This document shows positions 33,213 to 41,151 of a stretch of 41,151 nt of DNA, in pieces. The notes under the pieces were generated by a model. The model made no database searches. It was not told the DNA's origin and saw only the letters and a list, made by a program, of their open reading frames with translations. This DNA comes from Anaerolineales bacterium (GTDB taxonomy: Bacteria > Chloroflexota > Anaerolineae > Anaerolineales > Villigracilaceae), in the NCBI GenBank assembly GCA_014860805.1, contig JACZJB010000229.1, positions 1 through 41,151 on the forward strand. The letters run 5' to 3'. A program made the position numbers and the translations under genes. Numbering within the stretch: the first letter of the stretch is position 1; each line of letters begins with the position of its first letter.

Positions 33213-34859
33213 GTGGATCTCTCTGAACGACGAAAACACTGGAAAAAGATCAATACGCTCACGCCGCAAAAGCTGGCGCTGGCTCATCATGTATTGGATG
33301 AGATTCGCGAAGGCAGCGACGTGATGAAAGCCTTGCGCAGTCATCCGCTGGACGAAGGCGGGTATCTTACAAAAGCCGCGCTGGTCGCCGCGTACAACCA
33401 AATGGTGGAAGCTGGCGCGATCACCCCTGACAAGGTTCTGCTGGAGCGCATCCGCATGAAACCCATGCGGACTCTTTCCGGCGTCACAACCGTGACGGTG
33501 TTGACCAAGCCTTATCCCTGCCCCGGGAAATGTATCTTCTGCCCAACCGACGTTCGCATGCCGAAGAGTTATCTGCCTGATGAACCCGGCGCCATGCGCG
33601 CGCTGGAACATCAATTTGACCCATACGAGCAAGTCCATAACCGCATCCGTGCGTTGACCAACCTCGGTCATCCCACGGACAAGATCGAACTGCTCATTCT
33701 CGGCGGGACATGGTCCTCCTATCGGCGCGATTATCAGGAATGGTTCGTCAAACGCTGCTTCGACGCAATGAACAAGATCAACGAAGAAATATATCAGAAA
33801 GAACCCAGCGAAAAGAACGCCGTCGGCACATTTAACATTGCCGAAGCCCACACGATCAATGAAACCGCGTCCCATCGCAACGTGGGACTGGTCATCGAAA
33901 CCCGCCCGGACGAGATCAATCCCGATGAAATAAAATGGCTGCGTCATCTCGGCGTGACCAAAGTGCAAATGGGCGCACAAAGTTTCGACGACCACATTCT
34001 GGAGATCAACAAACGCGGGCATGATGTCGAGTCCACGCGCCAGGCCACAGCCCTGCTGCGTGCCGCTGGATTTAAGATTGTCCTGCATTGGATGCCCAAT
34101 CTCCTCGGCGCAACCCCGCAAAGCGACCGCGAAGACTTCAAAAAATTATGGGACGATTTCTGTCCCGATGAAATAAAAATATATCCAAATCAATTGCTGG
34201 CAAATGCCGAGCTGTATGAATACTGGCAGCGCGGTGAGTTCCATCCCTACAGCATGGACGATCTCGTCAATCTGCTCGTGGATATCAAACCCACCATCCC
34301 CCGCTATTGCCGTGTCAACCGTGTCATCCGCGATATTCCGGGCAACAACGTGGTCGAAGGAAATACCCGCACCAGTCTGCGGCAGGATATCCAACAAATC
34401 ATGAAAGAGCGCGGCACACGCTGTCAGTGCATTCGCTGCCGCGAAGTAAAAGGCAAACGTGTGGACTCCGCCAGTCTGCGCCTTGATGACCAAATCTACA
34501 CAGCAGGATTCGCCGAAGAGCATTTCATCTCCTTCATCACAGAAGACGATGGGCTGGCAGGATTCATCCGCCTCTCTCTCCCGAAGGCAGGCTCGCCAGA
34601 AACAGGCATTCCCGAGCTTGATGGCGCAGCCCTCATCCGCGAAGTGCATGTCTACGGTCAATCCCTCGAAGTCGGCTCCGAAAAAACAGGCGCCGCACAA
34701 CACGCAGGGCTTGGCACACGTCTGCTGGAAGAAGCGGAAAAAACTGCGAAAGAAAACGGCTACGAAAACCTTGCAGTCATCGCAGCCGTTGGCACACGTA
34801 ATTATTATCTAGACCGCGGCTTCAAACGCGGCGAATATTACCTCGTGAAGAGAATCTAA
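33213..34859 (+). CDS. elp3: tRNA uridine(34) carboxymethyl modification enzyme Elp3
   Basis: 548 residues from the GTG at 33213, with GAAGGT eight bases upstream. Elp3 forms carboxymethyl-uridine at tRNA wobble position 34 using a radical SAM domain and a GNAT acetyl-CoA domain. The N-terminal domain is about 10-80. The cluster-binding Cys pattern is C103-PGK-C107-IF-C110, and LLILGGTWSSYRRDYQEWFVKR (about 150-171) and TRPDEINPDEIKWLRHLGVTKVQMGAQSFDD are typical Elp3 segments. The GNAT region ends with GLGTRLLEEAEKTAKENGYENLAVIAAVGTRNYYLDRGFKRGEYYLVK. The convergent TPR gene overlaps the end by four bases. A Trm9-like methyltransferase lies divergently upstream. Confidence 0.97.
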   Translation: MDLSERRKHWKKINTLTPQKLALAHHVLDEIREGSDVMKALRSHPLDEGGYLTKAALVAAYNQMVEAGAITPDKVLLERIRMKPMRTLSGVTTVTVLTKPYPCPGKCIFCPTDVRMPKSYLPDEPGAMRALEHQFDPYEQVHNRIRALTNLGHPTDKIELLILGGTWSSYRRDYQEWFVKRCFDAMNKINEEIYQKEPSEKNAVGTFNIAEAHTINETASHRNVGLVIETRPDEINPDEIKWLRHLGVTKVQMGAQSFDDHILEINKRGHDVESTRQATALLRAAGFKIVLHWMPNLLGATPQSDREDFKKLWDDFCPDEIKIYPNQLLANAELYEYWQRGEFHPYSMDDLVNLLVDIKPTIPRYCRVNRVIRDIPGNNVVEGNTRTSLRQDIQQIMKERGTRCQCIRCREVKGKRVDSASLRLDDQIYTAGFAEEHFISFITEDDGLAGFIRLSLPKAGSPETGIPELDGAALIREVHVYGQSLEVGSEKTGAAQHAGLGTRLLEEAEKTAKENGYENLAVIAAVGTRNYYLDRGFKRGEYYLVKRI

Positions 34860-35722
34860 CTTCCCAATTCCTTTAACCGCTTGAGACGGTCAGGCTCGCT
34901 TTCTGCCAGCCATGCATCCTTGCTCAACACTTCATAAGCGGTTACAAAATAAGGTTTCGCTTCCACTTCACGCTTCAACGCCAGCAAACACTCCCCGATC
35001 TCTTCAAGCACGTAGCCATCCGTCTCACTCGCAGCTTCCAATTCCGCGCACAATCTCATCTGTTTGGACAACGCCTCATCAAGGCGATTAAGCGAACGCA
35101 ATGTCCGCGCCACGCACCAGACGGCGATACGAATCTCGTTCACGCCTCCCTTCGCCCTGCGGAAGGCTTCAGCTTTCTGGAAGATCTCCAACGCTGATTC
35201 ATACTCGCCCATGGCATGATATGCCCAGCCCGTGTTGTTGTAGAGCGAGCCGAGCCAGTTGCGTGCTTTTTCCTGTCCCGAAGATTCTGCCATTTGAATG
35301 GCTTGCAGGTTCAAGGTCAGGGCAGAGGCGGGGTCGGCAATGATCGCCAGCATATGAATCGCATCCACTGCATGGGTATCTTCGCCAAGCGCCTTCGCCA
35401 AATCCAATGCCTGCTCGAAAAACGGTTTCGCCTTGTCTGCCTGTTTCGACGAATTGAAAACCCGCCCGCGTTCCAGCAAATAACGGACTTTTGCGCGCGA
35501 AGGACTTTCATCCAATTGCATTTCAACGCGATCCAGGGTTTGATGCGCTTCATCGAACTTTCTTTGCAATCCCTGTGTGCGCGCAATCTGGGTCAACAAT
35601 TCAAGATAGGGATATTCATTCTCAGGGAACTGCGGCAACAACTCACGGAATTTCGTTTCTGTCCGATCAGGAGCCGAATAATCCCAGAGCGAATCAAAAT
35701 CAGGAAGGTTCTGCTGAGGCAT
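34856..35722 (-). CDS. Tetratricopeptide repeat protein
   Basis: 288 residues with no signal peptide. Several 34-residue helical repeats are visible; clear units include AKVRYLLERGRVFNSSKQADKAKPFFEQALDLAKALG and NWLGSLYNNTGWAYHAMGEYESALEIFQKAEAFRRAKG (each shown in full pattern by G/Y-A-E). TPR proteins are protein-interaction scaffolds, and no catalytic domain is seen. The ATG at 35722 has GGAG upstream. The stop overlaps the convergent elp3 gene by four bases. The partner is unknown. Confidence 0.88.
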   Translation of the reverse strand: MPQQNLPDFDSLWDYSAPDRTETKFRELLPQFPENEYPYLELLTQIARTQGLQRKFDEAHQTLDRVEMQLDESPSRAKVRYLLERGRVFNSSKQADKAKPFFEQALDLAKALGEDTHAVDAIHMLAIIADPASALTLNLQAIQMAESSGQEKARNWLGSLYNNTGWAYHAMGEYESALEIFQKAEAFRRAKGGVNEIRIAVWCVARTLRSLNRLDEALSKQMRLCAELEAASETDGYVLEEIGECLLALKREVEAKPYFVTAYEVLSKDAWLAESEPDRLKRLKELGS

Positions 35723-35959
35723 AATTTTTTCTCCTACTCGTAAAGGTGGTTCAAATAATAATCCGATTATATGCAGAGGGCAACCTGCTTTGGAAGGATT
35801 TGCAATGGTAAGATATAAAACTTATTGGATATCAAAGTTGTGTGCCAGCAAGTAAAAACAGCAAGAATCGGGTGGAGTTTTCATTTCCCGGGAAATATAA
35901 TTCACATATCCATATCGGAAATTTACAAACAACAAGCATCTCAAATTATTGGAGTCAAC

Positions 35960-36835
35960 TTGAAAACAAAACACTGGTTCGTTTTTATCACCCTTGGGTT
36001 GATCTGGAGTTCATCTTTTCTGTGGATCGAACTTGCGCTCAGGGAAATCGGTCCGATCACCATCGTCGCCTTCCGCGTCTTCTTTGGGCTTTTGTTTGGG
36101 CTCGCTGTGATCATTTTCCAGCGCGCGCCCATGCCGCGCACCGCAAAGGAATGGACGCCGCTTATCGTGCTGGGTCTCACCAACATCGCCATTCCCTTCT
36201 TTCTGATCACATGGGGACAGAAGTCCATCGATTCAGGTGTTGCATCCATCCTTGATGCAACTGTGCCGCTTTTCACCATCCTCGCCGCGCATTTCATCCT
36301 GCACGACGATAAAATGACCATCCCAAAAGTGCTGGGCTTGCTGGTCGGTTTTGCAGGCGTGGTTATCCTGATGAGCAAGGATATTGGCACATCCAGCGGC
36401 TCTTTGCTGGGACAATTGGCAGTCATCATTGCCTGTATCTTTTACGCCGGCAGTTCCATCTATGCCCGTAAATTCACCGAAGGCACATTAGGGATTCTAA
36501 GGAGCATGGGACCTTTGGTCTCTGCAACAGCAGTGATGGGATTCTCTGCGTTCATCTTTGAAGCGCCGCTAAAAATTCCCACTCTACCCCTCACCTGGAT
36601 CGCGCTGCTCTGGCTGGGTATTCTCGGCTCCGGATTGGCATTCGTATTGTTATACTATCTAATCCATGAGATCGGTCCCACCCGCGCCACCATGGTCACA
36701 TATCTGTTCCCGCTCGGCGGTGTTACCCTTGGCGTGATCTTCCTCAAAGAAGAATTGACTTGGCAGGTGATCACAGGCGCGGTCCTCATTATTAGCAGTC
36801 TCGTCATAGCAAACTGGAGCTCAAAAAACGCATGA
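35960..36835 (+). CDS. EamA/DMT family transporter
   Basis: 291 residues from a TTG at 35960, chosen because GGAG lies five bases upstream and the next residues (LKTKHWFVFITLGLIWSSSFLWIELALREIGP) begin the first membrane helix. The frame is open back to 35825, but the extra 45 residues have no membrane or EamA character. The protein has about ten helices in two EamA repeats and small-molecule exporter features such as GSGLAFVLLYYLIHEIGPTRATMVTYLFPLGGVTLGVIFLKEE. The substrate is unknown. The stop overlaps the start of era (ATGA), so the two are coupled. Confidence 0.9.
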   Translation: MKTKHWFVFITLGLIWSSSFLWIELALREIGPITIVAFRVFFGLLFGLAVIIFQRAPMPRTAKEWTPLIVLGLTNIAIPFFLITWGQKSIDSGVASILDATVPLFTILAAHFILHDDKMTIPKVLGLLVGFAGVVILMSKDIGTSSGSLLGQLAVIIACIFYAGSSIYARKFTEGTLGILRSMGPLVSATAVMGFSAFIFEAPLKIPTLPLTWIALLWLGILGSGLAFVLLYYLIHEIGPTRATMVTYLFPLGGVTLGVIFLKEELTWQVITGAVLIISSLVIANWSSKNA

Positions 36836-37731
36836 CACATCATTCAGGTTTTGTTGCCATCATCGGACGTCCCAATGTCGGCAAATCCACATTGGTCAAT
36901 GCATTGCTGGGTCAAAAGATCGCGGCTGTTTCACCGCGTCCGCAAACCACCCGCCGCCGTCAGCTTGGCATCCTTACCCTTGAAAACGCGCAAATCGTTT
37001 TCGTGGATACACCCGGCATACATCACGCCCGTCACAAACTTGGCGAGTTTCTGAATTACGAAGCTGAGGAAGCTCTCGCGGGTGTGGATGTGATTCTGTG
37101 GCTCGTGGATTCATCTTCCGCACCCACCGAGGATGACATCCATATTGCGGAGCTGCTCAACAAGATACCGCCTCGCACGCACCGATTGCTGGTCTTAAAC
37201 AAAATAGACACCATCGGCGCTGACGAAGTATCCGCTCGCAGCGAAGAATATGCCAGATTGTGGGATCAAGCCACGGTTAAAAAAGTATCCGCAGAGAAGC
37301 GGCTTGGGCTGGGTGAACTGCTCGAGACTCTGATCCAGTCACTTCCGCAGAGACCGGCTGAATATCCCGAAGAACAAATCACAGACGCGTACGAGCGCGA
37401 CATTGCCGCAGACCTTTTACGCGAAGCCTGCCTGCTCCAATTGCGGGACGAGGTGCCGCACAGTTTAGCCGTGCGCGTGGATGAATTCAAGGAACGCGAG
37501 AACGGCATGGCATACATCGCTGCAACTATTTTCGTGGAACGCGAATCACAAAAGGGAATCGTGATCGGCGAAGGCGGAAAAATGCTCAAATCCATTGGCA
37601 GTGCGGCGCGCAAAGAGATAGAGGAAATGGGAGGACGGAAAGTTTTTATTGAATTGCGCGTGAAGGTTTCCAAGGACTGGCGCAATAATCAAAATGCCTT
37701 GAATCAATTTGGGTATACGAGAAGAAAGTAA
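36832..37731 (+). CDS. era: GTPase Era
   Basis: 299 residues, the usual length. Era binds 16S rRNA and assists 30S subunit maturation. GTPase motifs are G1 GRPNVGKST (about 12-20), G3 DTPG (about 60-63) and G4 NKID (about 123-126). The C-terminal KH domain is present (GEGGKMLKSIGSAARKEIEEMGGRKVFIELRVKV, about 246-279). It overlaps the upstream EamA gene by four bases and is convergent with the YitT gene. Its usual neighbours (rnc, recO) are not adjacent. Confidence 0.97.
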   Translation: MTHHSGFVAIIGRPNVGKSTLVNALLGQKIAAVSPRPQTTRRRQLGILTLENAQIVFVDTPGIHHARHKLGEFLNYEAEEALAGVDVILWLVDSSSAPTEDDIHIAELLNKIPPRTHRLLVLNKIDTIGADEVSARSEEYARLWDQATVKKVSAEKRLGLGELLETLIQSLPQRPAEYPEEQITDAYERDIAADLLREACLLQLRDEVPHSLAVRVDEFKERENGMAYIAATIFVERESQKGIVIGEGGKMLKSIGSAARKEIEEMGGRKVFIELRVKVSKDWRNNQNALNQFGYTRRK

Positions 37732-37755
37732 TTCTTCTTTTGAAAGAGAAAAGAA

Positions 37756-38640
37756 TCAACGTCCCTTTAGCGGCTTGAACCCTTCTCCCAAGGCTTCATG
37801 AGCGACCCCGATCACCATAAATGCTTCGGGGTCGCTTTCATGCACAATGGCTTTAAGGGAAGCCACTTCCGCGCGATTGACCACACAATACAACACGGGA
37901 CGTGAATTGCCTGTATAGCCGCCTTTGCCTTCAAGGCAGGTCACGCCGCGCTCCAATTCTTCGATCACACGGTTTGTGACTTCGTCGGGTTTTGCGGTCA
38001 CGATCATCGCTGTGCGGACGGTAGCTCCTCCTTCCAGAACGGTCTCAGAGACAAGCCCACTGACGTACAACGTGATCATCGCATACAGAGCCTGTTTCCA
38101 ACCAAAGATAAACCCAGCGGAGAGAATCACAGCCGTATCTACGATCAGATAACTTTGGGTCATGGAAATGCCGCGCCAATGGTTGAGGATGCGCGCCAGA
38201 ATATCCGAGCCGCCGCTGGTTCCGCGGGCGCGATACACCATTCCGTATCCAATGCCGCTGAAGATGGCGCCGTAAAGCGAATTGAGAAAAATATCGCCGC
38301 TCAGGTCATGAATAAGTATCTGGGAGTAGGAGATAAAGGCGGGAATCTTCAAAAGTAGATCCGTGAAGAGTGAATACGTGACGATGGCAATTGCTGTCCG
38401 CATGGCAAATTTAAATCCGCCGAGGTAACGCCAGCCCAGCAAAAAGAGCGGGATGTTGCCAAGGAGCACCATGAAACCGATGGGCCAGCCGGTGAAGTGA
38501 TTGATCAATTGGGAAATACCGCTCACCCCTCCTGAAGCAAGGTTAGAGGGAATAAAAAAGAGGCGCAGGCTGACAGCCTGTATCAGGCTCGAAATAAGGA
38601 TCAAAAGATAATCGCGAATTGTGGACCAATATTTTTTCAT
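37756..38640 (-). CDS. YitT family membrane protein (DUF161 plus DUF2179)
   Basis: 294 residues from the ATG at 38640, preceded by AAGGAATT; the frame extends upstream but lacks a better start. About six membrane helices (DUF161) contain the typical FIPSNLASGGVSGISQLIN near the start and GTSGGSDILARIL in the middle. A soluble DUF2179 domain (TAMIVTAKPDEVTNRVIEELERGVTCLEGKGGYTG...LYCVVNRAEVASLKAIVHESDPEAFMVIG) follows. The function is unknown; related proteins are suspected transporters. It overlaps no neighbour and is divergent from the flippase-like gene. Confidence 0.92.
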   Translation of the reverse strand: MKKYWSTIRDYLLILISSLIQAVSLRLFFIPSNLASGGVSGISQLINHFTGWPIGFMVLLGNIPLFLLGWRYLGGFKFAMRTAIAIVTYSLFTDLLLKIPAFISYSQILIHDLSGDIFLNSLYGAIFSGIGYGMVYRARGTSGGSDILARILNHWRGISMTQSYLIVDTAVILSAGFIFGWKQALYAMITLYVSGLVSETVLEGGATVRTAMIVTAKPDEVTNRVIEELERGVTCLEGKGGYTGNSRPVLYCVVNRAEVASLKAIVHESDPEAFMVIGVAHEALGEGFKPLKGR

Positions 38641-38696
38641 GATAATTCCTTCCGGGGAGCGTATTATATCCGAGCAAATCCCCTCTTTACTTTTGG

Positions 38697-38702
38697 TACA
38701 AT
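38697..38702 (+). promoter_or_regulatory. -10 box of a probable leaderless transcript (flippase-like gene)
   Basis: TACAAT ends eight bases before the ATG at 38711. Confidence 0.4.
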
Positions 38703-38710
38703 CAGCCTCT

Positions 38711-39715
38711 ATGAAAAAATGGCAAATCTGGCTCGGGGTGCCGATCAGCATCTTTTTTATCTGGCTGGCTCTGCGCGGCCTTCACCTGGAAGACTTCTGG
38801 AACGCGGTACAAAAAGCAAATTACATTTGGCTTCTCCCCGGCATTGGTGTCTATTTCATCGGGGTATGGATTCGGGCATGGCGCTGGCATTACCTGTTGG
38901 GTCCCATCAAGAAAATCCCCACAAAGACCATGTTCCCCATTACGACCATCGGCTATATGGGCAATAACATCTATCCTGCCCGCGCAGGGGAAGTGTTACG
39001 AGCAGTGATCTTAAAACGCAGGGAAGGCGTGCCCGTTTCTGCTTCACTCGCGACCATCATCGTGGAGCGCATTTTTGATGGCGTGGTGATGCTGGCATTC
39101 GTCTTTGTCAATCTCTCCGAACTCGCCAAACTGACGGGCGCATCCGGTTTCGTGGGCAACATTCAACAAGTGGCAATCTATGGAACCGGCATCTTTCTCG
39201 GCGCATTGGCTGTCTTTTTGCTGGCAGCCATGTTCCCGCAAGTGACCGTGAAGATCGGCACCTGGGTTATCGAACATTTGACTCCGCAGCGCCTGCACGA
39301 AAAGATTGGCGGCATTATGCACAAATTTTTGGATGGGCTCGCTTCGCTGCGCTCTCCCTTTAACGTGTTAATGGTCTTTTTTACTTCGGTCATCATCTGG
39401 CTGTTGGAGACGGGCAAATACTGGTTCGTGATGCACGCTTTCAACTTCAACGTCTCATTTTTTGCGTTGATGCTCATGAACGGCATCGTCAATCTTGCGA
39501 CCACCATCCCGTCTGCGCCAGGGTATATCGGCACTTTCGACGCGCCGGGCATCGCGGTCTTAACCGCTTACGGCGTGGATCAAGCCACTGCGGCGGGATA
39601 CACACTCACTTTGCACGTTGCTCTTTGGCTTCCCATCACGATACTGGGCGCGTATTATCTGGCGCGTGAGGGAATCAAGTGGAGTGATACACTCAGGACA
39701 GAAATAGAGAAATAA
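38711..39715 (+). CDS. Lysylphosphatidylglycerol synthase TM-region / flippase-like protein
   Basis: 334 residues from the ATG at 38711; the open frame runs 30 codons further upstream but into the divergent YitT promoter region. About eight membrane helices. The family mark is the segment NNIYPARAGEVLRAVILKRREGVPVSASLATIIVERIFDG (about 86-125), shared by the MprF flippase region and UPF0104/AglD-like proteins, which move lipids or lipid-linked sugars. There is no MprF synthase domain, so it is a stand-alone flippase-like protein. Palindromic repeat copy 3 separates it from the next gene, which may belong to the same pathway. Confidence 0.9.
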   Translation: MKKWQIWLGVPISIFFIWLALRGLHLEDFWNAVQKANYIWLLPGIGVYFIGVWIRAWRWHYLLGPIKKIPTKTMFPITTIGYMGNNIYPARAGEVLRAVILKRREGVPVSASLATIIVERIFDGVVMLAFVFVNLSELAKLTGASGFVGNIQQVAIYGTGIFLGALAVFLLAAMFPQVTVKIGTWVIEHLTPQRLHEKIGGIMHKFLDGLASLRSPFNVLMVFFTSVIIWLLETGKYWFVMHAFNFNVSFFALMLMNGIVNLATTIPSAPGYIGTFDAPGIAVLTAYGVDQATAAGYTLTLHVALWLPITILGAYYLAREGIKWSDTLRTEIEK

Positions 39716-39724
39716 TTACGATCA

Positions 39725-39785
39725 TGTCGCTCTGTGAGGATTGCTTCGGGCAAAGAACAAGTACGCCCTCGCAAGGACATTGGAT
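39725..39785. repeat. Palindromic intergenic repeat, copy 3 (half unit)
   Basis: The reverse complement begins ATGTCCTTGCGAGGGCG and contains TTTGCCCGAAGCAATC, so it matches the left half of copy 1 closely and the right half of copy 2. Only one half-unit of the nested palindrome is present. Confidence 0.75.
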
Positions 39786-39793
39786 GAGGAAAC

Positions 39794-41068
39794 ATGAAAA
39801 TAGCAATCATCGGGGCAGGATACGGCGGAATGGCAGCCGCGTGGGATTTGAAAAAGGCAGGGCACGACGTCACCATTTTCGAATCTGCAAATTATGCGGG
39901 TGGACTGGCGAGCGGATTCAAAGAACCGCATTGGGACTGGTCTGTGGAGAAGTTTTACCATCACTGGTTCCAGTCAGACAGCGAAATGCTGGGGTTGATC
40001 CGCGAATTGGGATTGGAAGACAAGGTCATCTTTCCGCGCCCGCTGACAGTGATGTACTACAAAAACAAATGGTACCCGTTTGACTCAATTATCAATGCGC
40101 TGCTATTCCCCGGACTTGGCTGGGGATTGAACAAGGTCCGTTTCGGCTTCGTTGGGCTGTTCCTGCGCATCACGAACAATTGGCGCGCGCTGGAAAAGGT
40201 CACTGCCCATGAATGGATGTTGAAATGGGCCGGCAAAAAAGTGTACGAGCAGATGTGGGAACCGCTCTTGATCGGAAAGTTTGCCTCCTTCTACAAAGAT
40301 GTCAACATGGCGTGGTTGTGGGCGCGCATGCATGCACGCACCACACGTCTCGGCACATTTGAAGGCGGCTTTCAGAATTTTGCAGATTTGTTCGCGGAAA
40401 AATTGCGCGCATTGGGTGTGGAGATTCGGCTTGGGGCGAGTATCAAATCCATTAAGCAGGACCAGGCATCCCGAAGTTTGAGCGTGGATAATGAATCCTT
40501 CGACAAGGTCCTGGTGACCACGTCGCCGAATTTGATGGCAAAGCTGTGCCCGAGTCTTCCTGAAAATTATTTGAAGGGACTGCTGGGATTGAAGTCGATG
40601 GGCGCGGTGGTGATGACGCTCTCGTTGAAACATTCGCTTTCAAAGGACGGGTATTACTGGTTCAACGTGCCAAAGGGTGAGGGGTATCCATTTTTGGCTC
40701 TGGTGGAACACACAAATTTTGTGCCAAAGGAAAATTTTGGCGGCGACCACATTGTGTATGCGGGCGATTATTTGGAACTGGGGCATGAATATTTTTCAAT
40801 GAGCGATGATGAATTATTGGAACGGTTTATTCCCGCCTTCCAAAAATTCAACCCCGAATTTTCACGCGAGTGGATTCAAAAGATCTGGGTGCATAAAACG
40901 AATTATGCACAGCCTGTTCCGTTGGTTGGACATTCGAAAAACATTCCCGATATCCAAACGCCGATCGACGGCTTGTACTTTGCTTCGATGAGTCAAGTCT
41001 ACCCGTGGGACCGTGGGACGAATTTTGCAGTGGAGATCGGGCGAAGAGCGGCGAGGATGATGAAGTAA
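39794..41068 (+). CDS. FAD-dependent oxidoreductase (amine oxidase / protoporphyrinogen oxidase-like)
   Basis: 424 residues. The FAD-binding Rossmann motif IAIIGAGYGGMAAAWDLKKAGHDVTIFES is at residues 3-31, followed by the second part NYAGGLASGF (about 33-42). The C-terminal FAD motif is GLYFASMSQVYPWDRGTNFAVEIGRRAARMM (about 394-424). Related NAD(P)/FAD enzymes include phytoene desaturase-like, UDP-galactopyranose mutase-like and protoporphyrinogen oxidases; sequence alone does not distinguish them. GAGG precedes the ATG. It lies 78 bases after the flippase-like gene and may act on the same glycolipid pathway. A strong terminator follows. Confidence 0.9.
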   Translation: MKIAIIGAGYGGMAAAWDLKKAGHDVTIFESANYAGGLASGFKEPHWDWSVEKFYHHWFQSDSEMLGLIRELGLEDKVIFPRPLTVMYYKNKWYPFDSIINALLFPGLGWGLNKVRFGFVGLFLRITNNWRALEKVTAHEWMLKWAGKKVYEQMWEPLLIGKFASFYKDVNMAWLWARMHARTTRLGTFEGGFQNFADLFAEKLRALGVEIRLGASIKSIKQDQASRSLSVDNESFDKVLVTTSPNLMAKLCPSLPENYLKGLLGLKSMGAVVMTLSLKHSLSKDGYYWFNVPKGEGYPFLALVEHTNFVPKENFGGDHIVYAGDYLELGHEYFSMSDDELLERFIPAFQKFNPEFSREWIQKIWVHKTNYAQPVPLVGHSKNIPDIQTPIDGLYFASMSQVYPWDRGTNFAVEIGRRAARMMK

Positions 41069-41079
41069 GCACAAGCAAT

Positions 41080-41116
41080 AAAAAACGAAGGCGGTGATTA
41101 GCCGCCTTCGTTTTTT
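41080..41116. terminator. Intrinsic terminator after the FAD oxidoreductase, probably bidirectional
   Basis: CGAAGGCGG (41086-41094) pairs with CCGCCTTCG (41102-41110) around a seven-base loop, with an A run before it and a T run after it. Confidence 0.92.
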
Positions 41117-41151
41117 ATTTCACCACCAACGTATATTCCCACTCCCCCATC
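41115..41151 (-). CDS. C-terminal fragment of a minus-strand gene
   Basis: Reading the minus strand from the window edge gives MGEWEYTLVVK and then TAA at 41117-41115, immediately behind the terminator. It is only 11 codons, but position and reading frame suit the end of a gene whose body lies beyond the window. No function can be assigned. Confidence 0.4.
   Translation of the reverse strand, partial: MGEWEYTLVVK

Noticed and set aside
33003-34121. Minus-strand open frame of 372 codons over elp3
   Set aside because: It is antisense to clear Elp3 and CysH coding sequence and has no recognisable protein features.
37732-37755. Terminator between era and the YitT gene
   Set aside because: Only a weak, A/T-rich stem is possible; not enough to call.

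Overview
The window looks like a piece of chromosome from a Chloroflexota bacterium, most likely of the Anaerolineae. This is inferred from gene content (bacterial Elp3, an ECF transporter cluster with nucleoside hydrolases, a HerA/NurA pair, GAF/PAS-rich signalling proteins), from moderate GC with bacterial codon use, and from the palindromic 'CATTGCGAGG...GAAGCAATC' repeat. No rRNA, tRNA, CRISPR array, transposase, integrase or phage gene was recognised. The region is largely core or ordinary accessory genome, except for the repeat-rich left end.

Layout. 1-4006 (minus strand): a NurA nuclease, a stand-alone HAS-barrel-like protein, a GxxExxY protein and a HerA-type ATPase. The ATPase has an apparent single-base frameshift and is cut by the window edge. 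The GxxExxY gene sits in a nest of degenerate direct and inverted repeats, and an 18-bp perfect inverted repeat separates nurA from the HAS gene. 4186-10156 (plus): a SIMPL lipoprotein, a 3-hydroxyisobutyrate-dehydrogenase-like reductase, an atypical redoxin, a cyclic-nucleotide-binding membrane protein with PH-like domains, peptide deformylase and RecF. 10178-16352 (plus): a nucleoside salvage and uptake cluster of ribokinase, two tandem nucleoside hydrolases, an ECF S component and, after a terminator, EcfT and two ECF ATPases. 16441-19173 (minus): a four-gene operon of quinate-5-dehydrogenase-like protein, nucleotidyltransferase, PAP2 phosphatase and PPC/DUF296 protein. 19215-22187 (minus): a multi-PAS histidine kinase. 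22337-28408: aspartate ammonia-lyase, a FemAB/GNAT-like protein on the opposite strand, then two poorly known genes: a membrane protein with a PP2C-like N-terminus and its neighbour. 28537-31644: a GAF/PAS/GGDEF protein. 31646-34859: a Trm9-like methyltransferase divergent from cysH-elp3. 34856-41068: a TPR protein, EamA transporter, Era, YitT family protein, a flippase-like membrane protein and an FAD oxidoreductase. A C-terminal gene fragment ends the window.

How the genes work together. The clearest pathway is 10178-16352. The ECF transporter probably imports a nucleoside or related compound, the hydrolases release ribose and base, and ribokinase phosphorylates the ribose. The left-end NurA/HAS/HerA set is a DNA-end-processing or defence-type cassette that may be inactivated here. 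The Trm9-like and Elp3 genes suggest wobble-uridine tRNA modification.

A pattern across the window is that eight genes have a TANAAT -10 hexamer ending 6-9 bp before the start codon, which points to leaderless transcripts.
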